Shown: positions 1-9,300, counted from the first letter of the stretch. The stretch: DNA of 56,887 bases from JAOUEE01 sp051011595 (GCA_051011595.1 JBPCTQ010000118.1:1-56887), one strand, 5' to 3'. Translations and numbers: made by a program. The notes: generated by a model not told the origin, from the letters alone.

Positions 1-1005
1 ATCCTGTGGATTCGGGACGCGAGCCTCGCGTAGACGAGCATCCGGTGCGATTCGTTCATCGACACCCACGATGGTGAACTCCTCCACCGACGCGGCTGCG
101 CCGACCTGGGCGCCCGGAGCGACGACACTGTCGATGACGGTGGCACCGGCCCCGATGTGAGCACCGGCGCCCACCACCGATCGCTCCACCGTGGCGCCGC
201 TTTCGACGCGGGCACCGGCGGCCACCACTGACTCGTTGACCACCGCATCGGGGGCGCACTGGGCATCGGCGCTGATCGCCGGCAACCGCTGGTCCCGCCG
301 GCCGTTCACCAGATCGAGCTGTACCTGGATGTAGGTGGCCGCGGTACCGGCGTCGACCCAGTAGGCATCGGACCCCTGGGCGTACAGCGCACCGTCGTCG
401 ACCAGAGCCGGAAACGTCTCCCGTTCGATCGACACTCGACGATCGGCGGCGATACGGCTCAGCACCGACGGCTCGAACACGTAGCTGCCGGCATTGATCC
501 AGTTGGTGGGTGCTTCGTCGATGGGAGGCTTTTCGATGAACCCGAGCACCCGGCCGTCGTCGTCGGTGGGCACCACTCCGTAGCGGGACGGATCATCGAC
601 CGGCGTCAGGGCAATGGAGCCCTCGGCGCCGGACCGTTCGTGGAAATCGATCAGGGCGGTGAGGTCGAGGTCGGTGAACACGTCACCGTTGACCGCCACG
701 AACCGTTCGTCGATGCCGGCCGCGTCGGCGGCGAAGCGGATGGCGCCGGCGGTGTCGAGCGGCTCGGGCTCCACCGCGTACACCAGGGAGAGCCCGGCGC
801 ACTGTCCGTCGGGGTACGCGTCGATGAACGCGTCGGGCTGGAATCCCAGGGCCAGGACCGCCTCGCTGATGCCATGACGGCCCAGACCGGCCAGGACGTG
901 TTCGATCATGGGCCGGTCGACCACCGGCAACATCTGTTTGGGAACCGACGTGGTCAGCGGCCGCAACCGGGTTCCGAAACCGCCCACCAACACCACGGCC
1001 TTCAT
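1..1005 (-). CDS. Sugar-1-phosphate nucleotidyltransferase (3' end outside window)
   Basis: This enzyme joins a sugar 1-phosphate to a nucleoside triphosphate to make an NDP-sugar for glycan synthesis. The first residues after the ATG at 1005 read MKAVVLVGGFGTRLRPLT, the G-G-x-G-T-R-L nucleotide-binding signature of the family, followed by the PKQMLPVVDRPM segment. A GT-A-type nucleotidyltransferase domain fills about residues 1-235. From about 250 on there are hexapeptide-like turns (VVAAGARVESGATVERSVV), so a left-handed beta-helix follows. About 335 residues are visible and no stop occurs before base 1, so the 3' end is missing. The architecture fits mannose-1-phosphate guanylyltransferase or a glucose-1-phosphate thymidylyl/uridylyltransferase, and the substrate cannot be fixed from this. 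A GGGGAG ribosome site precedes the start. It lies last in a same-strand glycan gene run. Confidence 0.9.
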   Translation of the reverse strand, partial: MKAVVLVGGFGTRLRPLTTSVPKQMLPVVDRPMIEHVLAGLGRHGISEAVLALGFQPDAFIDAYPDGQCAGLSLVYAVEPEPLDTAGAIRFAADAAGIDERFVAVNGDVFTDLDLTALIDFHERSGAEGSIALTPVDDPSRYGVVPTDDDGRVLGFIEKPPIDEAPTNWINAGSYVFEPSVLSRIAADRRVSIERETFPALVDDGALYAQGSDAYWVDAGTAATYIQVQLDLVNGRRDQRLPAISADAQCAPDAVVNESVVAAGARVESGATVERSVVGAGAHIGAGATVIDSVVAPGAQVGAAASVEEFTIVGVDERIAPDARLREARVPNPQD

Positions 1006-1037
1006 CGACGGATCTCCCCTGTGCCCTTCGGCTGCGA

Positions 1038-1826
1038 TCAGCCGTCGGTGGCGTCGCCGGCCACCGTAGTAGCCGGGCTGGTGTCCGGAGTCGGGTCGGT
1101 GTCGGGTGAGAGGTCGGTGTCGGTATCGGTGTTGCCGGACCCACCGGTGTCGTCGCCGAGATCGGTCACCGGGCCCTCACTCTGCAGCGATTGTGAGGCC
1201 TCGGCCACCTCCGATGCGGTGGGGGGCGGGGGAATGTCGGCGCCGAGGGGAACGAGGGCGATGGTGAAGGCCTCACCGTCGGCGTCGAAACGGATGGCGG
1301 CCAGGTCTTCGGTGATGATCTCGTCGGGATCGCCCGACACATCGAGGGCGCTCGACCATCGAGCCACCTGCCACACCGCGGCTTCGCCGTCGCAGACCGT
1401 GTCGGCCTCGGACAGCACCGTGCCATCGGCCAAGATCATCTGATCGTCGTCGAGCGACACCAACATGGCTTCCAGGAACACGTCCATCTGGGCTTCGTCG
1501 CCGGTGACACTGGACCCGAACGGATGGATGTGGATGAGACCGTCCTGATGGGAGTGGATGCCGTCCGGGTCGTTCTCGCTGGTGAAGGGTTCCAGGAACT
1601 CACCGTCGGTGCACACGAAGACGCCGTAGGCGCTGTGCCAGTGATCACGAAGGGTGGGTGCTTCGGACTCGCGTTGGGTGCGGGCCCAGCCCACCAGCAA
1701 CACCCCGAGAATGACGATGGCGGCGATGGCGATGGGAAAGCCGAGCTCCCGCCGCTCGGACGGCCCCGAGGACTGGCCGGCGCGGGCCGCTCGGGCGACC
1801 TTCTTGGATGAACTGGCTTTACCCAT
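1038..1826 (-). CDS. Single-pass membrane protein of unknown function
   Basis: I do not recognise a named family. The 262-residue product has a basic, serine-rich cytoplasmic head (residues 1-28), one transmembrane helix at about 31-47, and an external domain of about 200 residues. That domain opens with DHWHSAYGV and contains HSHQDGLIHIHPF, a histidine-dense stretch that could bind metal. The C-terminus (about 200-262) is Asp/Thr/Pro-rich and low in complexity. It ends 32 bases before the nucleotidyltransferase start and shares its strand with the upstream glycosyltransferases. A TAGCGT box ends 8 bases before the ATG, so it may also have its own leaderless transcript. Confidence 0.75.
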   Translation of the reverse strand: MGKASSSKKVARAARAGQSSGPSERRELGFPIAIAAIVILGVLLVGWARTQRESEAPTLRDHWHSAYGVFVCTDGEFLEPFTSENDPDGIHSHQDGLIHIHPFGSSVTGDEAQMDVFLEAMLVSLDDDQMILADGTVLSEADTVCDGEAAVWQVARWSSALDVSGDPDEIITEDLAAIRFDADGEAFTIALVPLGADIPPPPTASEVAEASQSLQSEGPVTDLGDDTGGSGNTDTDTDLSPDTDPTPDTSPATTVAGDATDG

Positions 1827-1834
1827 AGCTCACC

Positions 1835-1840
1835 ACGCTA
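1835..1840 (-). promoter_or_regulatory. Putative -10 box of leaderless promoter
   Basis: TAGCGT on the minus strand lies 8 bases before the ATG at 1826. No ribosome-binding site fits between them, which suggests a leaderless message. Confidence 0.35.
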
Positions 1841-1861
1841 GCGGCCAGGGGCCCCGAAAAG

Positions 1862-3112
1862 TCACCGCGGCCGACCCTGCGATCGGTCGGCGAGGAGCTC
1901 CTCGAACAGGTCGCTGTACCTCTCCCCGATGGAGGTCGGAGAGGCCCATTGTTCGATCCAGGCCCGACCGGTCTCACCCATCCGACGAGCAGCGGCGGGG
2001 TCGTCGACCAGGCGGGTGATGGCGTCGATGAACGCCTGATCGTCGTCCGGGGCCACCGCCAGGCCGGCCGGGACCTCAGCGAGCACCCGGTCGAGCTCAC
2101 TACCCGGGTCGACGCTGACCACCACCGGCCGGGCCGCGGCCAGGTTGGCGTAGAACTTCGACGGCACGCTGCACCGGGTGAGGCCCCGTCGGAGCGGGAC
2201 CAGCTGGATGTCGGAGGCGGCCAGCACCTCCGGCATCCGGTCGGTGGGCACGAACCCCACCAGATCGAGGTTGTCGACCTCGACGGCCAGCTGCTCGAGC
2301 TCGTCACGCCGGGCACCGTCACCCACCACGACGAATCGCACGTCGGTGCGCCCGGCCAGAGCTCGGGCCGCCGCCACGATCGACTCCAGCGGCTGGCTGA
2401 ACCCGAGGTTGCCGGCGTACATCACGACGGTTTCATCACCGAGCCCCAGCTCGGCCCGAAACGAATTGTGACGATCGGCGGGGGTGATCCAGTCGTGGTC
2501 GACGAAGTTGGGAATGACGGTGACCCGGTCGGCATCCTCGGCGCCGAGACCACCAACCACGGTGGCACGCATGTCGTCGGACAACACCGTGACCGCATCG
2601 GCCCGCCGGTAGATGAATCGTTCCATGGCCGTGAAGAACCGGATGGCGGAACGGTTGGTGAGCAGGCCCAGCTCGACCGTGACCTGCGGGAAGATGTCCT
2701 GCACGTTGAACACGAAGGGCACTCGCCGCCGCCGGGCCGCCACCCAACCGGCCAAACCCAGGGTGAGCGGCGGCGACATGGCCAACACGATGTCGGGGCG
2801 CCAGCGGTCGATCACCGCCTGCCCGGTGGCCAGTCCGGTGAACCCGGCGAACCCGACGGCTCGGCGGGGCAGCGAATCCTTCGGCGCCGGGAAGGGATGG
2901 ACCCGGGTGATCCGACCCCACTCGGTGTCGTCGTGGCGGACCCGGCGACCCTGCCAGCCCTCTTCGATCTCATTGTTTCGGTAGAACGGCAGCGACGTGA
3001 CCACGTGGATCTGATGGCCGGCCGCGGCCAACCCGTCGACGATACCCGTCATCATCCGGCCGGTGGCGGCGATGTCGGGGGTGAAGTGGGGACTGATGAC
3101 CTGGATCCGCAC
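1862..3112 (-). CDS. Glycosyltransferase family 4 (WbuB-like)
   Basis: This is a GT-B glycosyltransferase that probably adds a sugar to a lipid-linked or nascent surface glycan on the inner face of the membrane. The N-terminus (RIQVISPHFTPDIAATG) is the first beta strand and glycine loop of the WbuB/WcaI-like GT4 subgroup, and the C-terminal half has the acceptor/donor cleft motif region VVMYAGNLGFSQPLE. I chose the GTG at 3112 because family members begin right at this strand. A GTG at 3130 would add six residues and leave a 20-base gap to the upstream gene's stop. Length is about 416 residues, normal for the family. It is the third of three consecutive GT4 genes. Confidence 0.88.
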   Translation of the reverse strand: MRIQVISPHFTPDIAATGRMMTGIVDGLAAAGHQIHVVTSLPFYRNNEIEEGWQGRRVRHDDTEWGRITRVHPFPAPKDSLPRRAVGFAGFTGLATGQAVIDRWRPDIVLAMSPPLTLGLAGWVAARRRRVPFVFNVQDIFPQVTVELGLLTNRSAIRFFTAMERFIYRRADAVTVLSDDMRATVVGGLGAEDADRVTVIPNFVDHDWITPADRHNSFRAELGLGDETVVMYAGNLGFSQPLESIVAAARALAGRTDVRFVVVGDGARRDELEQLAVEVDNLDLVGFVPTDRMPEVLAASDIQLVPLRRGLTRCSVPSKFYANLAAARPVVVSVDPGSELDRVLAEVPAGLAVAPDDDQAFIDAITRLVDDPAAARRMGETGRAWIEQWASPTSIGERYSDLFEELLADRSQGRPR

Positions 3113-3150
3113 CGCCGGAGCCTGGCACACCCCGTCGGCCCGAGCGCGAC

Positions 3151-4287
3151 TCAGGGCAGGGCGAGGCGGTACGCGGCCTCCAACCGCTCCCCGCTCAGAT
3201 GGCGGGCGAAGCGGGCGGCCTGGAGCCGCCCGGCCGCCGCCGCCTCATCGCGGGGTGGGCGACCGTCGAGGCGATCGAGCAAAGCCGCGGTCCATGCCTC
3301 CACATCGCCGGGGGCCACCAACATCCCCGCGTTGCCCACCACTTCGGGCACTGCGGTGGCGTCGGCGGCGATCACCGGGCAGCCCAGGGCCATGGCCTCG
3401 AGCACCGGGATCCCGAACCCCTCGAACCGAGACGGGAACACCAGGGCCTCGGCTCGGGCGATCACCAGATCGAGGACCGTCCGATCGATGCGGCCCAGCC
3501 GCACCACCCGGTCGCCCACACCCAACTCCGCCACCAACTCGTCGACGGAGTCATCGGCGGCCCCGGCGGCACCGGTGAGAACCAGGCGCAGTGGGCGGCC
3601 GGCCGCCGCCACCTCGGCCACGGCGCGGAGCACGGTGGCATGGTCCTTGTGGGGATGGGTGACCGCCGGGTAGACGATGAAGGGATCGTCGTGATGCAGC
3701 AGGGCCGACACGTCGGGGCCCACCGCAGGATCATCGGGACTCGGCAGGCGCGGCACCTCATAACCCGCAGACACCGCCACCACCCGGTCGGGATCGAGTC
3801 CGTACCGGTCGATCAGCTGCCGCCGCACATAGTCACTGGGAGCCACCACCACCCGGGCGGCGCGTACCGAACGAGGGATGGCGTACTGCAGGTAGCGCGC
3901 CTTCACAGGACCGAAGTGCTCCGGGTACACCAGCGGTTGCAGGTCGTGCACAGTGACCACGGTGGGGGCCGGCCGCACGGCCGGTGACCGGCCGCCGACG
4001 TGGTGCATCACCGCAATGTCGTGGCGTCGGGTCTGGCGGGCCAGCCAGGTGTTCTCCACCGCGATACGCACGGCCCGGTTGCCGCCGCCGATCGACACCG
4101 TTTCGACCCTCGCCCGCTCGCAGATCTCGGGGTGGGCGTCGCGGAACGACTCCAGCGCGAAGACCACGAACTCGAGATCGTCCGGGGCCCGCTCCAGCAC
4201 CGATTCGAGGGTGCGCACGGCGTACTCCTCGGATCCGCCGACCACCCCGGGCACCATCCACACCAGGTTCACCCCGACCCTCGTCAT
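3151..4287 (-). CDS. Glycosyltransferase family 4
   Basis: This is a retaining GT-B glycosyltransferase of 378 residues. It shows the GT1/GT4 donor-site signature near the C-terminus (PSRFEGFGIPVLEAMALG), in which the Glu residues contact the nucleotide sugar. The N-terminal half contains the linker VVTVHDLQPLVYPEHF typical of actinobacterial mannosyl/rhamnosyltransferases. The ATG at 4287 is chosen because it overlaps the stop of the upstream glycosyltransferase as ATGA, and the protein then begins directly with the beta strand TRVGVNLVWM. The frame is open further upstream, but only as antisense-like low-complexity sequence inside the neighbour. Donor and acceptor are unknown. Confidence 0.9.
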   Translation of the reverse strand: MTRVGVNLVWMVPGVVGGSEEYAVRTLESVLERAPDDLEFVVFALESFRDAHPEICERARVETVSIGGGNRAVRIAVENTWLARQTRRHDIAVMHHVGGRSPAVRPAPTVVTVHDLQPLVYPEHFGPVKARYLQYAIPRSVRAARVVVAPSDYVRRQLIDRYGLDPDRVVAVSAGYEVPRLPSPDDPAVGPDVSALLHHDDPFIVYPAVTHPHKDHATVLRAVAEVAAAGRPLRLVLTGAAGAADDSVDELVAELGVGDRVVRLGRIDRTVLDLVIARAEALVFPSRFEGFGIPVLEAMALGCPVIAADATAVPEVVGNAGMLVAPGDVEAWTAALLDRLDGRPPRDEAAAAGRLQAARFARHLSGERLEAAYRLALP

Positions 4288-5387
4288 GAGCTCACCTCGA
4301 TGGCGCGGCGATAGGCACCCACGGTCTGCTCGGCCGCACGGGCCCAGGTGTAGGTGGCCGCGATGGCCGCCCCGGCCTCGCCCCACTGCGCCACCGGATC
4401 GGGATGGGCAAGCACCCGCTGCAGCCCGGCCGCCACGTCATCGGCCCGTTTCGGGTCGACGAGCACTCCCCCATCACCCACCAGTTCCTCGGTGGCGGTC
4501 CCGCGGCTGGTGACCACCGGAGTGGACCGGGCCATCGCCTCGAGCACCGGCAGGCCGAAACCCTCCAGGAGGCTGGGGTAACAGAACACCGTCGCCGCCC
4601 GATAGAGCGCACGCAGATCACCCGCGGGCACGAACCCGACGGCCCGCACATCGACGGCCGCAGGCCACTGGGTGGTGGCTCCCCAGCCCTCTGGCCCCGC
4701 CAGCACGAGCGGGACCGACTCCTCGAGCTGTTCCATGGCCGCCAGCAGGGTGGACAGATTCTTGCGAGGCTCCTGCGTGCCGACGAAGAGGACGAAACGA
4801 TCATCGAGTCCATACCGACGCCGAACCTCGTCGGCGTCGGCCGCGCTGACCGGAACCACATCGACCCCGTGGGCCACCCGCACGGTGCGATCCGGGTCGA
4901 ACCCGTTGGCGACACAGTCGTCGACCACGGCCTGGGACGGACAGACGACGACATCGGCCCGGCGGCGAGCCGTATCGATGGCCGCTCGCAGGAAGAGGCG
5001 GCCGTTGGTGGTGAAGAAGTCGGGATGGTGCAACACCGCCAGGTCGTGCACGGTGACAACCAGTGGGGTGGCGCCCCGCGGCGGGGTGGCCCCACCGGTG
5101 CCGTGCACGACATCGACCGGGCCGGTGGCCCGGGTGACGGCGGGCCAGCTCGTCCGATGCCACAGCTCGTAGAGCATCCGCCGGGGCACCCGAAGGTGCT
5201 CGACGGCGACGGTGGGTCGAAAGGCGGCGGGCGGCGGGTTGCGATGGGCAGCCGCCACCCCGATGAGGTCGACATCGTCACGGTCCACCAACGCCCGGGC
5301 CAGCTCGAGCGCCGAGGTGGCCGTCCCGCCGGGCACTCGATGCCAACACTGCTCGAGCGTGTAGGCGACGCGCAGCGGTGTGGCCAT
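4284..5387 (-). CDS. Glycosyltransferase family 4
   Basis: This 367-residue GT-B enzyme is a close relative of the downstream gene; both carry the VVTVHDLAVLHHPDFF-type linker and an LLEGFGLPVLEAMA donor-site motif. It probably acts in the same glycan pathway and may be an old duplicate of its neighbour. Translation is coupled to the next gene through a 4-base ATGA overlap. The start at 5387 sits 7 bases after a TACGCT box, so the three GT4 genes may be transcribed from here as well as from further upstream. It follows the UDP-xylose synthase gene by 48 bases, making UDP-xylose or UDP-glucuronate plausible donors, but that is inference from position. Confidence 0.9.
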   Translation of the reverse strand: MATPLRVAYTLEQCWHRVPGGTATSALELARALVDRDDVDLIGVAAAHRNPPPAAFRPTVAVEHLRVPRRMLYELWHRTSWPAVTRATGPVDVVHGTGGATPPRGATPLVVTVHDLAVLHHPDFFTTNGRLFLRAAIDTARRRADVVVCPSQAVVDDCVANGFDPDRTVRVAHGVDVVPVSAADADEVRRRYGLDDRFVLFVGTQEPRKNLSTLLAAMEQLEESVPLVLAGPEGWGATTQWPAAVDVRAVGFVPAGDLRALYRAATVFCYPSLLEGFGLPVLEAMARSTPVVTSRGTATEELVGDGGVLVDPKRADDVAAGLQRVLAHPDPVAQWGEAGAAIAATYTWARAAEQTVGAYRRAIEVSS

Positions 5388-5394
5388 TGTCGGG

Positions 5395-5400
5395 AGCGTA
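5395..5400 (-). promoter_or_regulatory. Putative -10 box of leaderless promoter
   Basis: TACGCT on the minus strand is followed by 7 bases and the ATG at 5387. It lies in the 48-base gap after the UDP-xylose synthase stop. Confidence 0.45.
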
Positions 5401-5435
5401 CTGCCCGCTCGTGATCGCCCTGGCGATCGAACTTG

Positions 5436-6368
5436 TCAGGCGTGGGAGCGGAAGTACTCCGCGGTCTTCTCCAGGCCGATGCGCAGGTCGACCGAAGGTT
5501 CCCAGCCCAGCTCCTGGCGGGCCCGGGTGATGTCGGGACGACGCTGCATGGGGTCGTCCTGGGGGAGGTCGCGATACACGATCTCCGACGACGAGCCGGT
5601 CACCTCGATGACCAGTTCGGCCAGCTCACTGATGGTGAACTCGCCCGGGTTCCCGATGTTGCACGGCACGGTCAGATCGCTGTCGAGCAGGGCCAAGAAG
5701 CCGCTGATCTCGTCGTCGACATAACAGAAACTGCGGGTCTGGCGGCCGTCGCCGTAGATGGTGATGGCCTGACCCGACAGGGCCTGGACCAAGAAATTGG
5801 ACACCACCCGGCCATCGTCGGCGCGCATCCGGGGCCCGTAGGTGTTGAAGATACGCACGATCCGCACATCGACGCCGTGGTGTCGGTGGTAGGCCATGGT
5901 GATGGCCTCGGAGAACCGTTTGGCCTCGTCGTAGCAGCTGCGTGGCCCCACTGGGTTGACGTGGCCCCAGTAGTCCTCTTGTTGCGGATGGACCTGGGGA
6001 TCGCCGTAGACCTCCGATGTGCTGGCCATGAAGAACCGGGCTTGGTGATCCCGGGCCAGGTCGAGTCCGTTCTGGGTGCCCCGGCTTCCAACCTCGAGGG
6101 TCTCGATCGGTTTGGCCAGGTAGGCCGGCGGCGAGGCCGGACTGGCGAAGTGCAGGACGGCGTCGACCGCACCATCGACCGAGAAGGGCTCGCTCACATC
6201 GTGTTCGACGAACCGGTACCGGTCGTGATCGCTCAGGTGGTCGATGTTGGAGGCCCGACCGGTGACGAAGTTGTCGAAGGCGATGACCTCGTCGCCCCGC
6301 GCCAGCAACCGGTCGGTGAGGTGGCTACCGAGGAAGCCGGCGCCACCGGTGAGGACGAGACGGGCCAT
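5436..6368 (-). CDS. UDP-glucuronate decarboxylase (UDP-xylose synthase)
   Basis: The enzyme decarboxylates UDP-glucuronate to UDP-xylose through an NAD+-dependent 4-keto intermediate in the cytoplasm. It is an extended SDR protein of 310 residues. The Rossmann motif GGAGFLGSH is at residues 8-16. HFASPASPPAYL and ASTSEVYGDP are characteristic of the UXS group and distinguish it from the dTDP-glucose dehydratase in this window. The catalytic YxxxK is CYDEAK within GPRSCYDEAKR. It begins 27 bases after the UDP-glucose dehydrogenase stop, so the two make consecutive steps from UDP-glucose to UDP-xylose. The glycan made here therefore probably contains xylose or glucuronate. Confidence 0.93.
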   Translation of the reverse strand: MARLVLTGGAGFLGSHLTDRLLARGDEVIAFDNFVTGRASNIDHLSDHDRYRFVEHDVSEPFSVDGAVDAVLHFASPASPPAYLAKPIETLEVGSRGTQNGLDLARDHQARFFMASTSEVYGDPQVHPQQEDYWGHVNPVGPRSCYDEAKRFSEAITMAYHRHHGVDVRIVRIFNTYGPRMRADDGRVVSNFLVQALSGQAITIYGDGRQTRSFCYVDDEISGFLALLDSDLTVPCNIGNPGEFTISELAELVIEVTGSSSEIVYRDLPQDDPMQRRPDITRARQELGWEPSVDLRIGLEKTAEYFRSHA

Positions 6369-6395
6369 GACAGGAGAAACCGGAGCCGGTGCGGC

Positions 6396-7685
6396 CTAGT
6401 TGCGGCCGATGCCCTGATACGAGAACCCGGCGCGCCGTACGGCACCTCGATCGAGAATGTTGCGGGCGTCGACGATGTTCTTCTCGGCCATGGTGTCGGC
6501 CAGCTTGTCGAGGTCGAGCCACTTGAAGTCGTCCCATTCGGTGAGCACCACCAGCACCGACGCCCCTTCGGCGGCGGCATAGGGATCGTCGACCACGTCG
6601 AGCTCGTTGACACCGAGGTCAGGGGGCAGGGCCGTGATGGCCGGGTCGTACCCACGCACACCGGCACCGGCCTCGAGCAGTCGACGAACGATCTCGACCG
6701 AAGGTGACTCACGCACATCGTCGGTGCCGGCTTTGAAAGTGAGACCGAGCACACCCACCCGGGCATCGGCGATGTCACCGGTGATGGCCGACAAGATCTT
6801 GGCCGCCACCCGGTCGAACTGCTCGTCGTTGACCTCGATGACACCCCGCAACAGCGTGAAGTCGTAGCCGCCCCCTTCGGCGATGGAGATCATCGCCCGG
6901 GTGTCCTTGGGGAAACACGAACCACCCCAGCCCGGACCGGGGCGCAGGAACTCGTGGCCGATGCGACGGTCATAGCCGATACCGAGCATGACGTCGGTGA
7001 CGTCGGCGCCCACGGCCTCACACACCGCGGCGACGGCGTTCACGAACGACAGCTTGGTGGCCAGGAAGGCGTTGCTGGCGTATTTGGTGGTCTCGGCCGA
7101 GGCCGGATCGGTGACCAGGATCGGTGCCCGGGTTCCGAGGAACAACGACGCCACCCGGGTGGCGGCGCCCTGATCGTCGGCCCCGATGACCACTCGGTCG
7201 GGGTTGAGGAAGTCGCTGACGGCCGAACCTTCCCGGAGGAACTCGGGGTTGGACACCACGGTGACGTCGGGGCGCCCGAGCGCCTGCTCGACTCGCCGGG
7301 TGGAACCCACCGGCACGGTGGATTTGTTGATCACGATGGCACTGCGGTCCAGATGGGGAGCGATCTCACTGGCTGCGTTCTGGATGTAGCTCAGGTCGGC
7401 CGATCCGTCGGGAAGCTGCGGGGTCGGCACGCACAGGTAGACGAACTCCCGACCCTCGACCGCGTTGGCGGCACCGAGGACGAATCGCAGGCGACCGGCC
7501 TTGATGGCCTCTTCGACGATGGGTTGGAGCCCCTCCTCGTGGATGGGGATCCGACCCTCGCTCAGCATGGCGACCTTGTCGGGGTCGATGTCGGCACACG
7601 TGACGTCGTGACCCAATTGTGCGAAGCACGCCCCGGTGGTGAGCCCGACGTACCCGGTCCCGATGACCGCGATTCGACTCGACAT
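6396..7685 (-). CDS. ugd: UDP-glucose 6-dehydrogenase
   Basis: It oxidises UDP-glucose to UDP-glucuronate with two NAD+. The 429-residue protein starts with MSSRIAVIGTGYVGLTTG, the NAD-binding glycine loop of the UDP-glucose/GDP-mannose dehydrogenase family. The catalytic cysteine is C257 in GGSCFPKD. NPEFLREGSAV and the C-terminal TFKAGTDDVRESPS domain complete the family pattern. The ATG at 7685 has a strong ribosome site (AGGAGGAG); the open frame continues 30 codons upstream but without family similarity. GDP-mannose dehydrogenase is the alternative, but the adjacent UDP-glucuronate decarboxylase favours UDP-glucose. Half-sites of an operator-like element lie about 90 bases upstream. Confidence 0.92.
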   Translation of the reverse strand: MSSRIAVIGTGYVGLTTGACFAQLGHDVTCADIDPDKVAMLSEGRIPIHEEGLQPIVEEAIKAGRLRFVLGAANAVEGREFVYLCVPTPQLPDGSADLSYIQNAASEIAPHLDRSAIVINKSTVPVGSTRRVEQALGRPDVTVVSNPEFLREGSAVSDFLNPDRVVIGADDQGAATRVASLFLGTRAPILVTDPASAETTKYASNAFLATKLSFVNAVAAVCEAVGADVTDVMLGIGYDRRIGHEFLRPGPGWGGSCFPKDTRAMISIAEGGGYDFTLLRGVIEVNDEQFDRVAAKILSAITGDIADARVGVLGLTFKAGTDDVRESPSVEIVRRLLEAGAGVRGYDPAITALPPDLGVNELDVVDDPYAAAEGASVLVVLTEWDDFKWLDLDKLADTMAEKNIVDARNILDRGAVRRAGFSYQGIGRN

Positions 7686-7767
7686 GTCTGTCTCCTCCTG
7701 CCAACTCCGTGGCCCCGCTGCTCGACCGCTCATAGTACGCACCAACTCTCCGGGTTGGCCACCCAAA

Positions 7768-7794
7768 GTGACCACTCACGTCACTCAGTGTGAC
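7768..7794 (-). promoter_or_regulatory. Operator-like inverted half-sites upstream of ugd
   Basis: Three half-sites stand in a row on the plus strand: GTGAC (7768-7772), GTCAC (7780-7784) and GTGAC (7790-7794). The last two form a perfect inverted repeat with a 5-base spacer. They fill the gap between the LCP stop and ugd, where a transcription factor could act. No regulator can be named. Confidence 0.3.
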
Positions 7795-9300
7795 CTAGGG
7801 GCAAGATTCGCCCTCAGGGGCTCGACCGGTGATCACCTCGGTCGTTGTTGTGGGCACGGTATCGAACGAGGGCGGCTCTTCGGTGGTTGGGGGCGCCACT
7901 GTTGTGTCGACGGACCCCACTTCGCCGCTGGTGGTCGGGGCGGCCACCGGGTCCTCGTCGAGGGCAGCCTCCACGTCGGGTTCGACCTCACCTTCGGCCC
8001 GGGCGATGAGACGAACGGTGCCGTAATCGCCGCTGACCGAGAGGCTGAGCTGCTCGGTTCCCGCCACCAGCTCGAAGGCGGGGACGGGATCGAGGAAACG
8101 ACCGATGAGCTCGGCCTGGTCGGCTTGATCCTCGCTGAAGCGGATGGTGGTGACCTCGTCGTCGAGCTCGAGCGTGGGTTCCACCACGAACTCCTTCAGA
8201 CCCAGAGCCGAACGAGCGTCGGCGGCACCGTTGCTGTCGGACCCTCCGATCACCACCGAGATGTCGGACGGTGACAAGAACCCGGCCTCGCCCCGGAACA
8301 CGTCGAACACCGCGTCGGCCTCGTCGGACCGCAGCCGCAGGACCTTGAGCCCATCAACCCGGTCGTCGAACACCGGGAGGGAGTACTGCCGCAGGCGATC
8401 GGGCTCGAAGTCGCCCATGGCATTGGCCAGCTCGATCAGGTCGTTGGGTGAGAGGCGGTCATCGAGCGTGACCGTCTGCACACCGGCTTCCACCAGGCGC
8501 CGGATCTCGACCGGGTTCCGACCGCCGGCCGCCAGGGCCTGGTCGAGGGCAACGATGAGGAAGTCCTGCTGACGTTCGATGCGAGTGAGGTCGCTGCCGC
8601 CGGTGATGCGCCAGCGGTCGTCGATGAACTCCTGGAACTCGCGACCCCGCACGTAGGCCAGGGACTGGTCGCCGTCGAGACGGTGGCACCCGGCCTCGGG
8701 GATGTCGAGGCCGGCCTTTCGGTCCATGGCCGGATTCTCGAACCACACGTGGACGCCGCCCATGACATCGATGACATCAGCGAAGCCGGCGAAGTCGACC
8801 TGGACGTAGTGGTTGATCTCGACCCCGAAGTTCTCGCTGACCGTCTCGACCAGCTTCTCCTGCCCGCCGATGGCCAACGCCGAGTTGATCTTCCACTCCC
8901 GCCCCGAACCAGGCACGTCGACCCAGAGGTCGCGGGGAATGGACACGGTGGCCGCCTGGCCGGTCTCGGGATCGACCCGCACCAACACGATGCTGTCGGC
9001 CCGGATCTGGTCGGCTTCTTCCTGATCGATGTTGCGCCCTTCCCGACGGGGATCGTCGTCGTCGAGGCCGGCGGCGCTGTCGGCTCCCACCAACAAGAAC
9101 GTGAGGGGTTCGCCCGGTTCGACCGATGGAATGAGCACGTCGGAATCGAAACTCACCCGAGGAATCCGCTGCACCTTCTCCTCGGCGTCTCGCACCAGCA
9201 CGGCAGCCGTCAGACAGGCGGCGATCACACCGAGGTTGAACAGGATCAGCAACCGCTGCGGCCAGGTCCGGCGCAGCCGCGCCGGGGAGGAGGACGCCAC
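7795..9300 (-). CDS. LytR-CpsA-Psr (LCP) family protein
   Basis: LCP enzymes transfer undecaprenyl-linked glycan polymers onto peptidoglycan at the outer face of the membrane. After a short basic head there is one transmembrane helix (about residues 15-33), then the LCP domain. Its marks include LLVGADSAAG, RADSIVLVRVDPETGQAA, SIPRDLWV (the arginine that binds the pyrophosphate head), and YVRGREF. After about 300 residues the C-terminal portion resembles a LytR_C domain (ISVVIGGSDSNGAA), and the last 50 residues are acidic and Thr/Pro-rich. The GTG at 9300 is preferred because a TAGATT box lies exactly 7 bases before it; a TTG three codons earlier overlaps that box. Its position next to ugd fits anchoring of the local glycan. 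Confidence 0.9.
   Translation of the reverse strand: MASSSPARLRRTWPQRLLILFNLGVIAACLTAAVLVRDAEEKVQRIPRVSFDSDVLIPSVEPGEPLTFLLVGADSAAGLDDDDPRREGRNIDQEEADQIRADSIVLVRVDPETGQAATVSIPRDLWVDVPGSGREWKINSALAIGGQEKLVETVSENFGVEINHYVQVDFAGFADVIDVMGGVHVWFENPAMDRKAGLDIPEAGCHRLDGDQSLAYVRGREFQEFIDDRWRITGGSDLTRIERQQDFLIVALDQALAAGGRNPVEIRRLVEAGVQTVTLDDRLSPNDLIELANAMGDFEPDRLRQYSLPVFDDRVDGLKVLRLRSDEADAVFDVFRGEAGFLSPSDISVVIGGSDSNGAADARSALGLKEFVVEPTLELDDEVTTIRFSEDQADQAELIGRFLDPVPAFELVAGTEQLSLSVSGDYGTVRLIARAEGEVEPDVEAALDEDPVAAPTTSGEVGSVDTTVAPPTTEEPPSFDTVPTTTTEVITGRAPEGESCP

Noticed and set aside
5433..6707. Plus-strand frame opposite the UDP-xylose synthase gene
   Set aside because: It is antisense of a complete SDR gene with all catalytic residues; no own motif or promoter.
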